Positions 1 to 6,009 of a stretch of DNA of 19,158 nt are shown here, piece after piece. Below the pieces are notes generated by a model. That model had not been told where the DNA came from, made no database searches, and was given only the letters and a program-made list of their open reading frames with translations. The DNA lies in the NCBI GenBank assembly GCA_964369915.1, contig CAYJGG010000039.1:1-19158 (forward strand), given 5' to 3'. The stretch is from RGIG3102 sp964369915. GTDB lineage: Bacteria; Bacillota; Clostridia; Oscillospirales; Ruminococcaceae. The stretch's first letter is position 1. Each line of letters begins with the position of its first letter. A program made the translations under genes and the position numbers.

Positions 1-41
1 CTATAAAGGGTGAACCATTTTAAATTAAGTAATAAAATATA

Positions 42-356
42 TTATTTCATTTCCATTAATTCAATTATTGCTCCATCTTTTTTAACAAAGCATAGATAAC
101 TATCGCCATTATCCATTTTTGGAACGATAACTTCGTCAGCTAAAGCAACATATTTTTCAATAGAGTCAACTTTTGCCGCAACGTGAACGTCGTAGTGCAT
201 AGATTCTGGGAAAACTGAGCCTGGTAAAAATCTAACATATTCTATAGCAAACGGGCTTTTTTCAGGAGGAGTAACATAAATGCCAGCTCCTTCAACATGA
301 ATTTCGCCTTCTTTTGATTGTGTAGTAGGTACGCCGATGTGTATAATTTCAAACAT
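42..356 (-). CDS. Small VOC-fold (glyoxalase/dioxygenase-like) protein, last visible gene of the dha/lsrF operon
   Basis: This 104-residue protein has the strand pattern of a single VOC module: IIHIGV at the N-terminus, a central FAIEYVRF strand, then HYDVHVA and a C-terminal IIELME strand. H6, E39, H58 and E99 sit where VOC metal ligands usually lie, so a metal site could be complete. The ATG has a GGAGA ribosome binding site about 9 nt upstream. It follows the DUF1097 gene by 36 nt on the same strand with no terminator between, so it is probably co-transcribed. VOC enzymes are lyases, isomerases/epimerases or dioxygenases acting through a divalent metal. Here a role as isomerase of a phosphorylated ketose intermediate, taking the place of LsrG, is only an inference from context. 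LsrG itself has an unrelated ABM fold. The substrate is unknown. Confidence 0.7.
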   Translation of the reverse strand: MFEIIHIGVPTTQSKEGEIHVEGAGIYVTPPEKSPFAIEYVRFLPGSVFPESMHYDVHVAAKVDSIEKYVALADEVIVPKMDNGDSYLCFVKKDGAIIELMEMK

Positions 357-392
357 AGTCTAAAATCTCCTTTAATTATAATTATTAATTGA

Positions 393-968
393 TTAAGCAG
401 CTATTTTATCTTTATTTAAAGATGCTTCATAGGCTCCTCTTATTTTTATTGTTAAAAAGCCCCAAACTAGACCAAATACGCAGTAGAATAATTCAACAGC
501 TCCAAATGCTAAGAAGTTGCCTGCAAATTCAGGCGCAACAGCAGGAGAGCCTGCTATGTATCCCATAATTCCAAAATAAGCGCCAGCGCCTATAAATAAA
601 GCAGGAACATAGCTTAGAATTTCAACTCTTTCACAGTAGATAGTTGGTACAACTAATAAGAATACTGCAACTGGAACACCAAAGAAACCAAGTCCAGCAC
701 CTGATAAAGTACCGCCAAGAGTCATAATTCCAATAGAAACGCCTATACCGATAGCGTAAGCGATAAATCCTTTAATACCGCCTTTAACATCACAGCCGCC
801 CAAAAAGTAAACAGCCCAAGCTTGGAATGCTATCCAAGAGCCACCGCCAGCGAGTAGGCTACCAATTATAGTGTTTGCAGCAAGCCATTGGTCAATTGCT
901 TGCATTAAAAAAGCTAAAACAGCGATTATTACTGATGACCAAAGAAATTGTTTTGCAGTGATTTTCAT
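393..968 (-). CDS. DUF1097 family integral membrane protein
   Basis: The 191-residue product is almost entirely hydrophobic and shows about six membrane segments, roughly residues 8-27, 32-56, 61-83, 91-112, 119-140 and 150-176. The glycine-rich helices and overall pattern resemble the DUF1097 family (E. coli YcdZ). An in-frame TTG at 983 would add five residues (MEEII), but those codons are the GGAGG ribosome binding site itself, so the ATG at 968 is chosen. It lies 183 nt downstream of lsrF, an unusually long gap for this operon, which holds an inverted repeat and an opposing promoter/terminator unit. The gene may therefore be expressed differently from its upstream neighbours. With no other transporter in the cluster, a role in uptake or efflux of the pathway substrate is a reasonable guess, but no transport function is visible in the sequence. 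Confidence 0.75.
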   Translation of the reverse strand: MKITAKQFLWSSVIIAVLAFLMQAIDQWLAANTIIGSLLAGGGSWIAFQAWAVYFLGGCDVKGGIKGFIAYAIGIGVSIGIMTLGGTLSGAGLGFFGVPVAVFLLVVPTIYCERVEILSYVPALFIGAGAYFGIMGYIAGSPAVAPEFAGNFLAFGAVELFYCVFGLVWGFLTIKIRGAYEASLNKDKIAA

Positions 969-993
969 AATGATTTCCTCCAATTATAGATGA

Positions 994-1052
994 AATCATC
1001 CCAAAACATTGACAGTGTGCGATTAAAATGATAAAATTTATTTGGGATGATT
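994..1052. repeat. 12-bp perfect inverted repeat flanking the plus-strand promoter
   Basis: AATCATCCCAAA at 994-1005 is the exact reverse complement of TTTGGGATGATT at 1041-1052, with 35 bp between. The arms bracket the plus-strand promoter: one ends just upstream of the -35 box and the other covers the predicted start site. The centres are 47 bp apart. In minus-strand RNA the arms could pair just upstream of the DUF1097 ribosome binding site. Operator pair or RNA structure are both possible. Confidence 0.75.
1009..1037 (+). promoter_or_regulatory. Near-consensus sigma-A promoter for a plus-strand small RNA
   Basis: A perfect TTGACA (1009-1014) is followed by a 17-nt spacer and TAAAAT (1032-1037). 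The predicted start is near G1044. It points against the surrounding minus-strand operon and no plus-strand protein gene follows it. Confidence 0.6.
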
Positions 1053-1114
1053 CCCGATTGAATAAAGAAGTTTGAATCTTTCTTGCCGGAGAGGACAGAC
1101 TTCTTTGTTTTTTT
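1044..1114 (+). ncRNA. Candidate ~70-nt small RNA antisense to the lsrF-DUF1097 intergenic region
   Basis: The RNA is inferred from a complete transcription unit in 110 nt: the promoter at 1009-1037, a transcript starting with a small hairpin (GGGA-TGAT-TCCC, 1044-1055), then a long stem-loop (1061-1109) and a run of seven T. The long stem pairs 1061-1074 with 1096-1109, with wobbles at two positions. After a small internal loop, 1077-1082 can pair with 1089-1094 around a UUGCCG hexaloop. The main stem is better on the plus strand (a T.G wobble at 1072/1098) than on the minus strand (C-A mismatch), which favours a plus-strand RNA. No known RNA family is recognised. Any transcript would be perfectly complementary to the dhaL-to-VOC operon mRNA between lsrF and the DUF1097 gene. 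A role in processing or silencing downstream genes is inference. Confidence 0.5.
1061..1114 (+). terminator. Intrinsic terminator of the plus-strand small RNA
   Basis: The stem AAAGAAGTTTG (1064-1074) pairs with CAGACTTCTTT (1096-1106) with one T.G wobble and can extend to 1061/1109. T7 at 1108-1114 follows. On the minus strand the hairpin is not followed by a comparable T run. Confidence 0.6.
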
Positions 1115-1151
1115 GTTTAAGATTATTTTTATAAGACTATTTTTTATAAGA

Positions 1152-2039
1152 TTATTTTAATGAATTTTTTCTATCTAAGTAAAATTCATAAGCCATTTTA
1201 CCAGTATATTTTTCATGGACAACTTTTGCAACAGCAGCTCCCATAGCCTCAGGGCATTCACTTTGGAAGATGTTTCTTCCCATGTCCATACCTTTAGCAC
1301 CACAGCTCATTGCTCTGTAAGACATTTCAAGAGCTTCTTTTTCGCTTGTTTTTTTACCACCTGCAACAACAATTGGAACAGGGCAAGCTGCAATAACTTT
1401 TTCAAAGTCTTCGCAGTAATATGTTTTGATTGTATGAGCGCCGAGCTCTGCTAAAACTCTAGTTGCTAATTGGAAATACTGATTAGTTCTTTCCATTTCT
1501 TTACCAACAGCAGTTACAGCCATAACTGGTATGCCATATTTTTCTCCCATATTAACCGCTTCACAAAGTGCATGTAGTGAAGTTGATTCACCTTTTGCAC
1601 CAACAAAGCATTGCATTGCAAGGCAATCAACGTTTAAACGAATAGCCTCATCAATATCAGTTGCTATTCCGCAACCAGTACTCATATCATCAAATAAAAC
1701 AGTGCTATCGTGATTTGCACGAAGGCAAATGCCTTTATCTGTGATAGGATTAATGCTAGTTCTTAAAGCACCACGAGTTGCCATTAAAACATCAATATGT
1801 GGTAGAAGAGGTGGGATTGCTATGTCTAATCTTTCAAGACCACTAGTTGGTCCCATAATATATCCATGATCAAAAGCAAGCATCACAGTATTGCCAGACA
1901 CTGGACTGAAAATTCTTGAAAGGCGATTTTTCATCCCCCAAGAAGCATCATTCATCCCTTTAACGTGAAAGCCTCTATTTTCTACTGGAACATCTAAATG
2001 ATATTCTTTTGCTTGTTTGTTTCCTTGTGCGTCTGCCAT
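1152..2039 (-). CDS. lsrF: LsrF-like class I aldolase / 3-hydroxy-5-phosphonooxypentane-2,4-dione thiolase
   Basis: The 295-residue TIM-barrel protein closely resembles E. coli LsrF (about 291 aa). Shared blocks include the N-terminal WGMKNRLSRIFSP region (residues 34-46), TVMLAFDHGY (51-60), GPTSGLER (63-70), IKTYY (204-208) with the Schiff-base lysine expected at K205, VPIVVAGGKK (221-230) and GMDMGRNIFQS (250-260). In E. coli, LsrF transfers an acetyl group from the isomerised phospho-AI-2 to CoA, giving DHAP and acetyl-CoA. Related DeoC/FbaB enzymes cleave ketose phosphates, so the exact substrate here is open. The ATG has an AAGGAG site 10 nt upstream. It sits 23 nt after dhaK, so the kinase product is the likely substrate. 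No lsrK, lsrG or lsrABCD is present in the window. Confidence 0.85.
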   Translation of the reverse strand: MADAQGNKQAKEYHLDVPVENRGFHVKGMNDASWGMKNRLSRIFSPVSGNTVMLAFDHGYIMGPTSGLERLDIAIPPLLPHIDVLMATRGALRTSINPITDKGICLRANHDSTVLFDDMSTGCGIATDIDEAIRLNVDCLAMQCFVGAKGESTSLHALCEAVNMGEKYGIPVMAVTAVGKEMERTNQYFQLATRVLAELGAHTIKTYYCEDFEKVIAACPVPIVVAGGKKTSEKEALEMSYRAMSCGAKGMDMGRNIFQSECPEAMGAAVAKVVHEKYTGKMAYEFYLDRKNSLK

Positions 2040-2062
2040 AACTTAATACTCCTTTTAATTAA

Positions 2063-3061
2063 TTATTTACTATATGCATGTGATTTGCAAGGTTCATTCC
2101 AATATTTTAAGAATTCATCATCCCATTTTGAGATATTTAATTGGAATCCTGCAGTTTCTTGAACTGTTAATATATTGCCAACCATATGAGCAACAACTTC
2201 AATTCCTAAACCGTTTAGATAGTTTTTACAATCTTTTAGTAGGATAAATTGTTCCATTAAAGTTGTAGCACCGCTACCATTAATCATAACAAAAGCTTTA
2301 TCGCCTTTAGCTAATGGAATATCTTTAACTAGAGCGTTAGCCATAATTTCGATAGTTTCTTTAGCTGTTTTTAGTTTTTGACGACCGCCGCCGCCTTCAC
2401 CATGTTGGCCCATACCGATTTCCATATCTTCATCGCCTAAATCACCAAATGGAGCACCATTAGCTGGATGAGTTGCAGTTCTAGCAGCAACAGCGATTGT
2501 TGCCATGCTATCAGCATATCTTTGCGCTAAAGCAGCAACTTCTTCTAAAGATTTGCCATCTTTTGCGGCAGCTGCAGCGATATGATATAGAGGAATAGCT
2601 CCACCTAAACCACGTCTGTCATCGCCATTTTCTCTAGGAGCATTAGAAATGTCTTCTTGTGTTACCACTTTTTTAACGTTCATTCCAGCTTTTTCGCAAA
2701 GTTTCATAACCATATTACCGGTTAGCATATCGCCAGCATGATTTAAAACTAGAAGTAAAACACCTTTGCCTTTATCAGCCATTTTAACAGCTTCAAAAAC
2801 ATTTTGTGGGTTTGGAGCAGCGAAGATATCGCCAACAACAGAAATGTCTAGCATTCCATCGCCAACAAATCCTGAAACAGCTGGCTCATGCCCTGAACCA
2901 CCAAAAGCAACGATTGTTACTCTATCGGCATCTTTTAATGTTTTAGATACAACCATGTTATTAGGGAGTAAATCGATATACTCCTCGGCTGCTAAAGCGT
3001 AGCCCTCTAAAAGTTCTGCAGTAATTGTGCTTGGATCATTGATAAATTTTTTCATTTTCAT
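2063..3061 (-). CDS. dhaK: Dihydroxyacetone kinase-type substrate-binding subunit (DhaK-like)
   Basis: The 332-residue protein has the DhaK fold landmarks. These are GGSGHEP (54-60), AAPNPQNVFEAV (81-92), NHAGD (107-111, D111 matching the catalytic Asp of DhaK) and GMGQHGEGGGG (216-226), where H220 corresponds to the histidine that binds ketose substrates covalently as a hemiaminal. The usual GIHGEPG context around that histidine is changed to GQHGEGG, and NYTGD to NHAGD. This suggests a divergent subfamily whose substrate may not be dihydroxyacetone; erythrulose and other C4/C5 ketoses are known substrates of relatives. A GAAAGGG site lies 10 nt before the ATG at 3061. The partner DhaL is the preceding gene. 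No dhaM (PTS phosphodonor) is visible, so ATP may be the direct phosphate donor. Confidence 0.88.
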   Translation of the reverse strand: MKMKKFINDPSTITAELLEGYALAAEEYIDLLPNNMVVSKTLKDADRVTIVAFGGSGHEPAVSGFVGDGMLDISVVGDIFAAPNPQNVFEAVKMADKGKGVLLLVLNHAGDMLTGNMVMKLCEKAGMNVKKVVTQEDISNAPRENGDDRRGLGGAIPLYHIAAAAAKDGKSLEEVAALAQRYADSMATIAVAARTATHPANGAPFGDLGDEDMEIGMGQHGEGGGGRQKLKTAKETIEIMANALVKDIPLAKGDKAFVMINGSGATTLMEQFILLKDCKNYLNGLGIEVVAHMVGNILTVQETAGFQLNISKWDDEFLKYWNEPCKSHAYSK

Positions 3062-3126
3062 GATAGTTTTGCCCTTTCTTTTTTAGTGTTTTTTTAATAT
3101 ATTTTGAAATATATATATTACAAAAA

Positions 3127-3750
3127 TTAATTACTGAAATATTTACTCATTCCTTCAAAGAAATATTTCATTCCCATAGCTCCAGCATCAGGAGTGCCTA
3201 TGGTTTTTTCTTTATAGCTTTTAGCTCTTCCGAATTTTGCTACATAATCTTTTGTGTCCATTGCGCCTTTATGCGCACAGATAGCCGCATTTTCCATTAT
3301 CTCTTTAACATCATCATTTGAATTTTCAATTCCTTCCACAGCAGGAAGAAGTGCATCCATTAATGTTTTATCGCCAGTGTTAGCTTTTGATAAATCATAT
3401 AAAGTGTCGTATCCGCCTCTAAAAATAATTTTTAACTCATCTGAAGTGATTTCTTTTTTATTAGGTGCAGCTGCACACATTCCTTCAAATAATGTGCTCC
3501 ATAAAGGAACAGCACTGCCGCCATTTATCATCATAACAGCAAAAGATGTATCATCAAGCATAGCTTTTATATCTTTACTATCATCTAATTCATCAAGAGA
3601 ATTTTTTATGCTTATCATAACTTTTTTCATTGTTATACCATGATCTGCATCTCCAAATTTAGAATCAATATCTGTTAATTCATTTTCCTTTTCGATAACC
3701 TCATTTGCACCTGAAATCAGCATGCCTTTAAAACTGTTAATGTCTAGCAT
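3127..3750 (-). CDS. dhaL: Dihydroxyacetone kinase-type nucleotide-binding subunit (DhaL-like), first gene of the operon
   Basis: This 207-residue all-helical subunit carries the Mg-nucleotide aspartate cluster of DhaL in TDIDSKFGDADHGITM, with D29, D34 and D36 aligning to E. coli D30/D35/D37. It also has NGGSAVPLWSTLF (76-88) in the phosphate-binding region and the C-terminal GRAKSYKEKTIGTPDAGAMG block typical of the family. With DhaK it should phosphorylate a short ketose in the cytoplasm. An AAAGGAG site precedes the ATG by 7 nt. It comes before dhaK, the reverse of the common dhaK-dhaL-dhaM order. The promoter and a 16-bp palindrome lie directly upstream, so it leads the transcript. Whether DhaL uses free ATP, or a bound ADP recharged by a PTS protein, cannot be told; no dhaM is nearby. 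Confidence 0.88.
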   Translation of the reverse strand: MLDINSFKGMLISGANEVIEKENELTDIDSKFGDADHGITMKKVMISIKNSLDELDDSKDIKAMLDDTSFAVMMINGGSAVPLWSTLFEGMCAAAPNKKEITSDELKIIFRGGYDTLYDLSKANTGDKTLMDALLPAVEGIENSNDDVKEIMENAAICAHKGAMDTKDYVAKFGRAKSYKEKTIGTPDAGAMGMKYFFEGMSKYFSN

Positions 3751-3772
3751 TATAAATCTCCTTTCAAAACTC

Positions 3773-3788
3773 GGTTACATATGTAACC
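3773..3788. promoter_or_regulatory. 16-bp perfect palindromic operator in the dhaL leader
   Basis: GGTTACATATGTAACC is a perfect 8+8 palindrome lying about 19-34 nt downstream of the predicted start and 22 nt before the dhaL ATG. Its place between promoter and first gene, next to a SorC-family regulator gene, makes it the likely operator for that regulator. Binding at this position would block elongation or initiation. Confidence 0.65.
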
Positions 3789-3813
3789 AAATCTCACTCG
3801 TTTTTTCGCCTGA

Positions 3814-3842
3814 ATGATAGCACAGCAAATAATATAAGTCAA
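3814..3842 (-). promoter_or_regulatory. Promoter of the dhaL-dhaK-lsrF-DUF1097-VOC operon
   Basis: On the minus strand TTGACT (3842-3837), a 17-nt spacer and TATCAT (3819-3814) form a good sigma-A promoter. Transcription should start near 3807, above the palindrome and the dhaL ribosome binding site. Confidence 0.7.
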
Positions 3843-3878
3843 TAAAAAATATCTCCAAAATTTAGATTTTGGAGATAT
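3843..3878 (-). terminator. Intrinsic terminator after the SorC-type regulator
   Basis: A 13-bp perfect stem (3849-3861 with 3866-3878) around a 4-nt loop is followed on the minus strand by T6. It ends the regulator transcript immediately before the -35 box of the catabolic operon, isolating the two units. Confidence 0.85.
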
Positions 3879-3923
3879 AAACAAATATAAATATTTTAAA
3901 TTGAGCAACTTAACTAAATAAAG

Positions 3924-4865
3924 TTATGAGCAAGATTTTATTATTTCTTGTGCTAAATTCTCGCTTATTATACATTTAGTGAAGATTTTAGTGTTTAAAG
4001 CACCTATTGCCGATTTACTATCTAATTTCGGAGTTAAAACTGCAATGGATTCTCTGGATTTTTTTAATTGCGCTAATTCAATTTGCATAACGATATCACG
4101 TTTTGCAGGAATAAAATCGCCATTAATAGTAAATGGATAAGCTAATATTCTGCCAACAGCATTATCATTAATTAAAGAATTATCAAATCTTATAGCTGTT
4201 GCTAAATCTGGAGTAGTGAAAATATTTGAAACATTAATAATTACGTTATCAAGATTGTCCCAAACGGTATTAACATCTTTAAAATGAGGAGTTTTTTTAT
4301 AAACTAATTTTTCACTCGGAGAATTTAGTAAGGTTTGAAAATTTAATGCAGTAGCTTTTAATCCTGAAATTTTTGAAAGAGATTTTGCTATTTTATTAGT
4401 GTTATAGCTTTTAAAAGATGCGTGAAGTGAGCCGATAATAGGGATAATTTCACCATTTAGTTTTAATTTTTTAATGTCTTTATTTTCACAGTAATCAGAA
4501 AAATCTCCAATGCTAGAACCAAAGCCAACGCCGATTCTTTGAGTAACAGTTGTTTTAACAAATAAAATATCAAAAATAGCTTTTGAATATAATTCTTGAA
4601 AGTTTTCACAAGAAGAGGGAATAACAACAACTTTTTTTAAATTAAAAAGTGAGGCTATTTTTTCTCCTAAAGACTCATAAACATTTTTTACATCATTAAT
4701 AGTTATACTAACGATATTTAATTCTTTTGCTTCTTTTAATAATTTAGAAACCATAGGGCGAGAAATATTAAAAAAATTTGCTATTTCATTTTGACTTAAA
4801 TCTTCTTCATAATACATTTTTGCAACTTTTACAAGCCTTGAGAATTTAATATTTTCACTATGCAT
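3924..4865 (-). CDS. SorC/LsrR-family sugar-phosphate-responsive transcriptional regulator
   Basis: The 313-residue protein has an N-terminal helix-turn-helix (about residues 15-50, including LSQNEIANFFNISRPMVSKLL). The long C-terminal sugar-binding domain is typical of the SorC/DeoR-like group that includes LsrR; RIGVGFGSSIGDFSD around residue 110 resembles the phosphate-binding loop, and AVGRILAYPFTINGDF near residue 237 is a conserved block. These proteins bind phosphorylated sugars, are usually tetramers, and mostly repress a neighbouring catabolic operon. The ATG has an AAAGGTGG site. The gene has its own promoter and terminator and lies upstream of dhaL on the same strand. The inducer is probably the DhaKL product, by analogy with LsrR and phospho-AI-2; that is inference. 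Confidence 0.88.
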   Translation of the reverse strand: MHSENIKFSRLVKVAKMYYEEDLSQNEIANFFNISRPMVSKLLKEAKELNIVSITINDVKNVYESLGEKIASLFNLKKVVVIPSSCENFQELYSKAIFDILFVKTTVTQRIGVGFGSSIGDFSDYCENKDIKKLKLNGEIIPIIGSLHASFKSYNTNKIAKSLSKISGLKATALNFQTLLNSPSEKLVYKKTPHFKDVNTVWDNLDNVIINVSNIFTTPDLATAIRFDNSLINDNAVGRILAYPFTINGDFIPAKRDIVMQIELAQLKKSRESIAVLTPKLDSKSAIGALNTKIFTKCIISENLAQEIIKSCS

Positions 4866-4898
4866 AACAAAACCACCTTTATTAAAGATAATAAATTC

Positions 4899-4927
4899 AT
4901 TTTATTATAATAATTAATATTAGTCAA
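4899..4927 (-). promoter_or_regulatory. Promoter of the SorC-type regulator gene
   Basis: TTGACT (4927-4922), a 17-nt spacer and TAAAAT (4904-4899) on the minus strand, about 35 nt upstream of the ATG. There is no terminator between the upstream lipoprotein gene and this promoter, so readthrough is possible. Confidence 0.6.
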
Positions 4928-4934
4928 ATAAAAA

Positions 4935-5915
4935 TTATTTTTTAGTGAATAATACATCCCCACCAGTGTTTAAATTTACTAAATCAAAGGAATCTAAAGA
5001 TGGAACATAAAAACCATAGTAAGGAATTAAATTTGTATATTCTTCAAGATTATCATTATTGCTTTCTCCTTCAACATATAAAACAAGACTAAAGAAATCA
5101 CTAAGTGAAACTATATAATCATTTTCAAGAATACTATCATCATACATGACTGTATAATTTATAAGTTGTGTATTTATTTCTCTATTAAAAGCATCAGCCT
5201 CGTTTTCAAGGCTAGGAAGAGTTGTTAATAAATTTACAGCATCGTTTGAAAAAGCATATTTATATGTTCCAAAAACATAAGAAGACGTATCATTTAAAGA
5301 GGAATGATATTTAAAAGTGTTATCACTGCTTAAAATAAGCATTCCCCCATAGTTATCTACTAAACTACAATCAACTAAGCTATGATTATTTAAAGTGCGA
5401 AATGAAATACTTTCTTTCATTTTATCTAAAAAATCTAATGATAAATCACTTTCTTCTTTTGTTTCCATTGCTAAAATAACGATAAGATTATGCTCAGGTA
5501 TAAATAAAAATTCAGTTTTTAAATAAGCACCATACTCTGTTATAGATTCGCAATAAGCATTATAATAAACTGTTCCATCGATACTTGTGAACTGAGTTAA
5601 ATCTTCTTTTAAATAAATAACTTCATCAACGTATAGATATCTATTTTTAAATTCATCATATGACTCATCAGGCGTATAAGGTGCGAGGGAATAAATAGAG
5701 TTTATATTTAATAAAATTTCTTCTTCATTTTCATAAAGAAAATCAGAACTTGTGGATTTAAAATCACTTGGAATTTCTAAAGAAAAATATTCAGTGTTTA
5801 TGTAAGTTGCTTCATTATGAGTTTGATTATCTTCTATCAAAGTTGAAGGCACAGAGCAACCAGATAAAAACATTAAAATTAATATAAAAATACTTAAAAT
5901 ATATCGCTTTAACAT
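4935..5915 (-). CDS. Predicted lipoprotein of unknown function
   Basis: The product is 326 residues from the ATG at 5915, which has a GGGAGGG site 3-9 nt upstream. A TTG further upstream at 5927 would overlap that site and is rejected. The N-terminus is a lipoprotein signal: basic start, hydrophobic helix and lipobox LSGC with the cysteine near residue 20. The mature protein is acidic and Asp/Ser/Asn-rich with alternating hydrophobic strands. Residues about 40-170 (YFSLEIPSDF onward, ending in a MKESISF-type helix) look like a compact alpha/beta domain of the type seen in other Firmicutes surface lipoproteins. A second half (about 180-326) contains a GMLILSSDNTFKYH strand. I do not recognise a family. 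It is expected to be anchored on the outer face of the membrane and is transcribed from its own promoter. Confidence 0.8.
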   Translation of the reverse strand: MLKRYILSIFILILMFLSGCSVPSTLIEDNQTHNEATYINTEYFSLEIPSDFKSTSSDFLYENEEEILLNINSIYSLAPYTPDESYDEFKNRYLYVDEVIYLKEDLTQFTSIDGTVYYNAYCESITEYGAYLKTEFLFIPEHNLIVILAMETKEESDLSLDFLDKMKESISFRTLNNHSLVDCSLVDNYGGMLILSSDNTFKYHSSLNDTSSYVFGTYKYAFSNDAVNLLTTLPSLENEADAFNREINTQLINYTVMYDDSILENDYIVSLSDFFSLVLYVEGESNNDNLEEYTNLIPYYGFYVPSLDSFDLVNLNTGGDVLFTKK

Positions 5916-5927
5916 TATCCCTCCCAA

Positions 5928-5945
5928 TGTCGAATTTTGTCGAAT
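5928..5945. repeat. Tandem TGTCGAAT direct repeat between the -10 box and the lipoprotein ribosome binding site
   Basis: TGTCGAAT occurs at 5928-5935 and again at 5938-5945, a 10-bp period that places both copies on the same DNA face. It covers the transcript start region of the lipoprotein gene. It could be a regulator site; no regulator is identified. Confidence 0.45.
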
Positions 5946-5947
5946 AA

Positions 5948-5976
5948 ATTATAGCATATATTAATAAGATTTGTAA
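5948..5976 (-). promoter_or_regulatory. Promoter of the lipoprotein gene
   Basis: On the minus strand TTACAA (5976-5971), a 17-nt spacer and a perfect TATAAT (5953-5948) preceded by TGC, giving an extended -10 element. Confidence 0.7.
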
Positions 5977-5981
5977 AATAA

Positions 5982-6003
5982 AAAAACGGGATATCCCGTT
6001 TTT
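5982..6003 (-). terminator. Intrinsic terminator after the zinc-ribbon membrane protein gene
   Basis: A 22-bp palindrome (AAAAACGGGAT followed by its reverse complement) begins 6 nt after the stop codon. The CGGG/CCCG core is flanked by A and T runs, so it can act on either strand. Confidence 0.85.
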
Positions 6004-6009
6004 AAAAAA

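Noticed and set aside
1..41. Terminator or next gene after the VOC protein gene at the window start
   Set aside because: Only 41 nt are visible and no stem with a T run can be formed, so nothing is called.
983..988. TATAAT on the minus strand as a private promoter for the DUF1097 gene
   Set aside because: Transcription would start about 9 nt before the ATG, inside or after the ribosome binding site, and there is no acceptable -35 at 17 nt.
994..1052. Phase-variable invertible promoter (promoter flanked by inverted repeats)
   Set aside because: Flipping the segment would aim the promoter at the DUF1097 gene, which is attractive. However, the arms are only 12 bp and the spacer 35 bp, far shorter than known invertible switches, and no recombinase gene is in the window.
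1215..1713. Plus-strand ORFs of 79 and 60 codons opposite lsrF
   Set aside because: They are antisense shadows of a strongly conserved gene, with no ribosome binding site and no recognisable protein features.
3097..3120. AT-only inverted repeat in the dhaL-dhaK gap as a terminator
   Set aside because: It has no GC pairs and is followed by A rather than T on the minus strand; chance pairing in AT-rich DNA is more likely.
2766..3643. Plus-strand ORFs of 78 and 129 codons opposite dhaK and dhaL
   Set aside because: They are low-complexity Ser/Ala/Ile-rich antisense readings of conserved coding sequence, without start signals.
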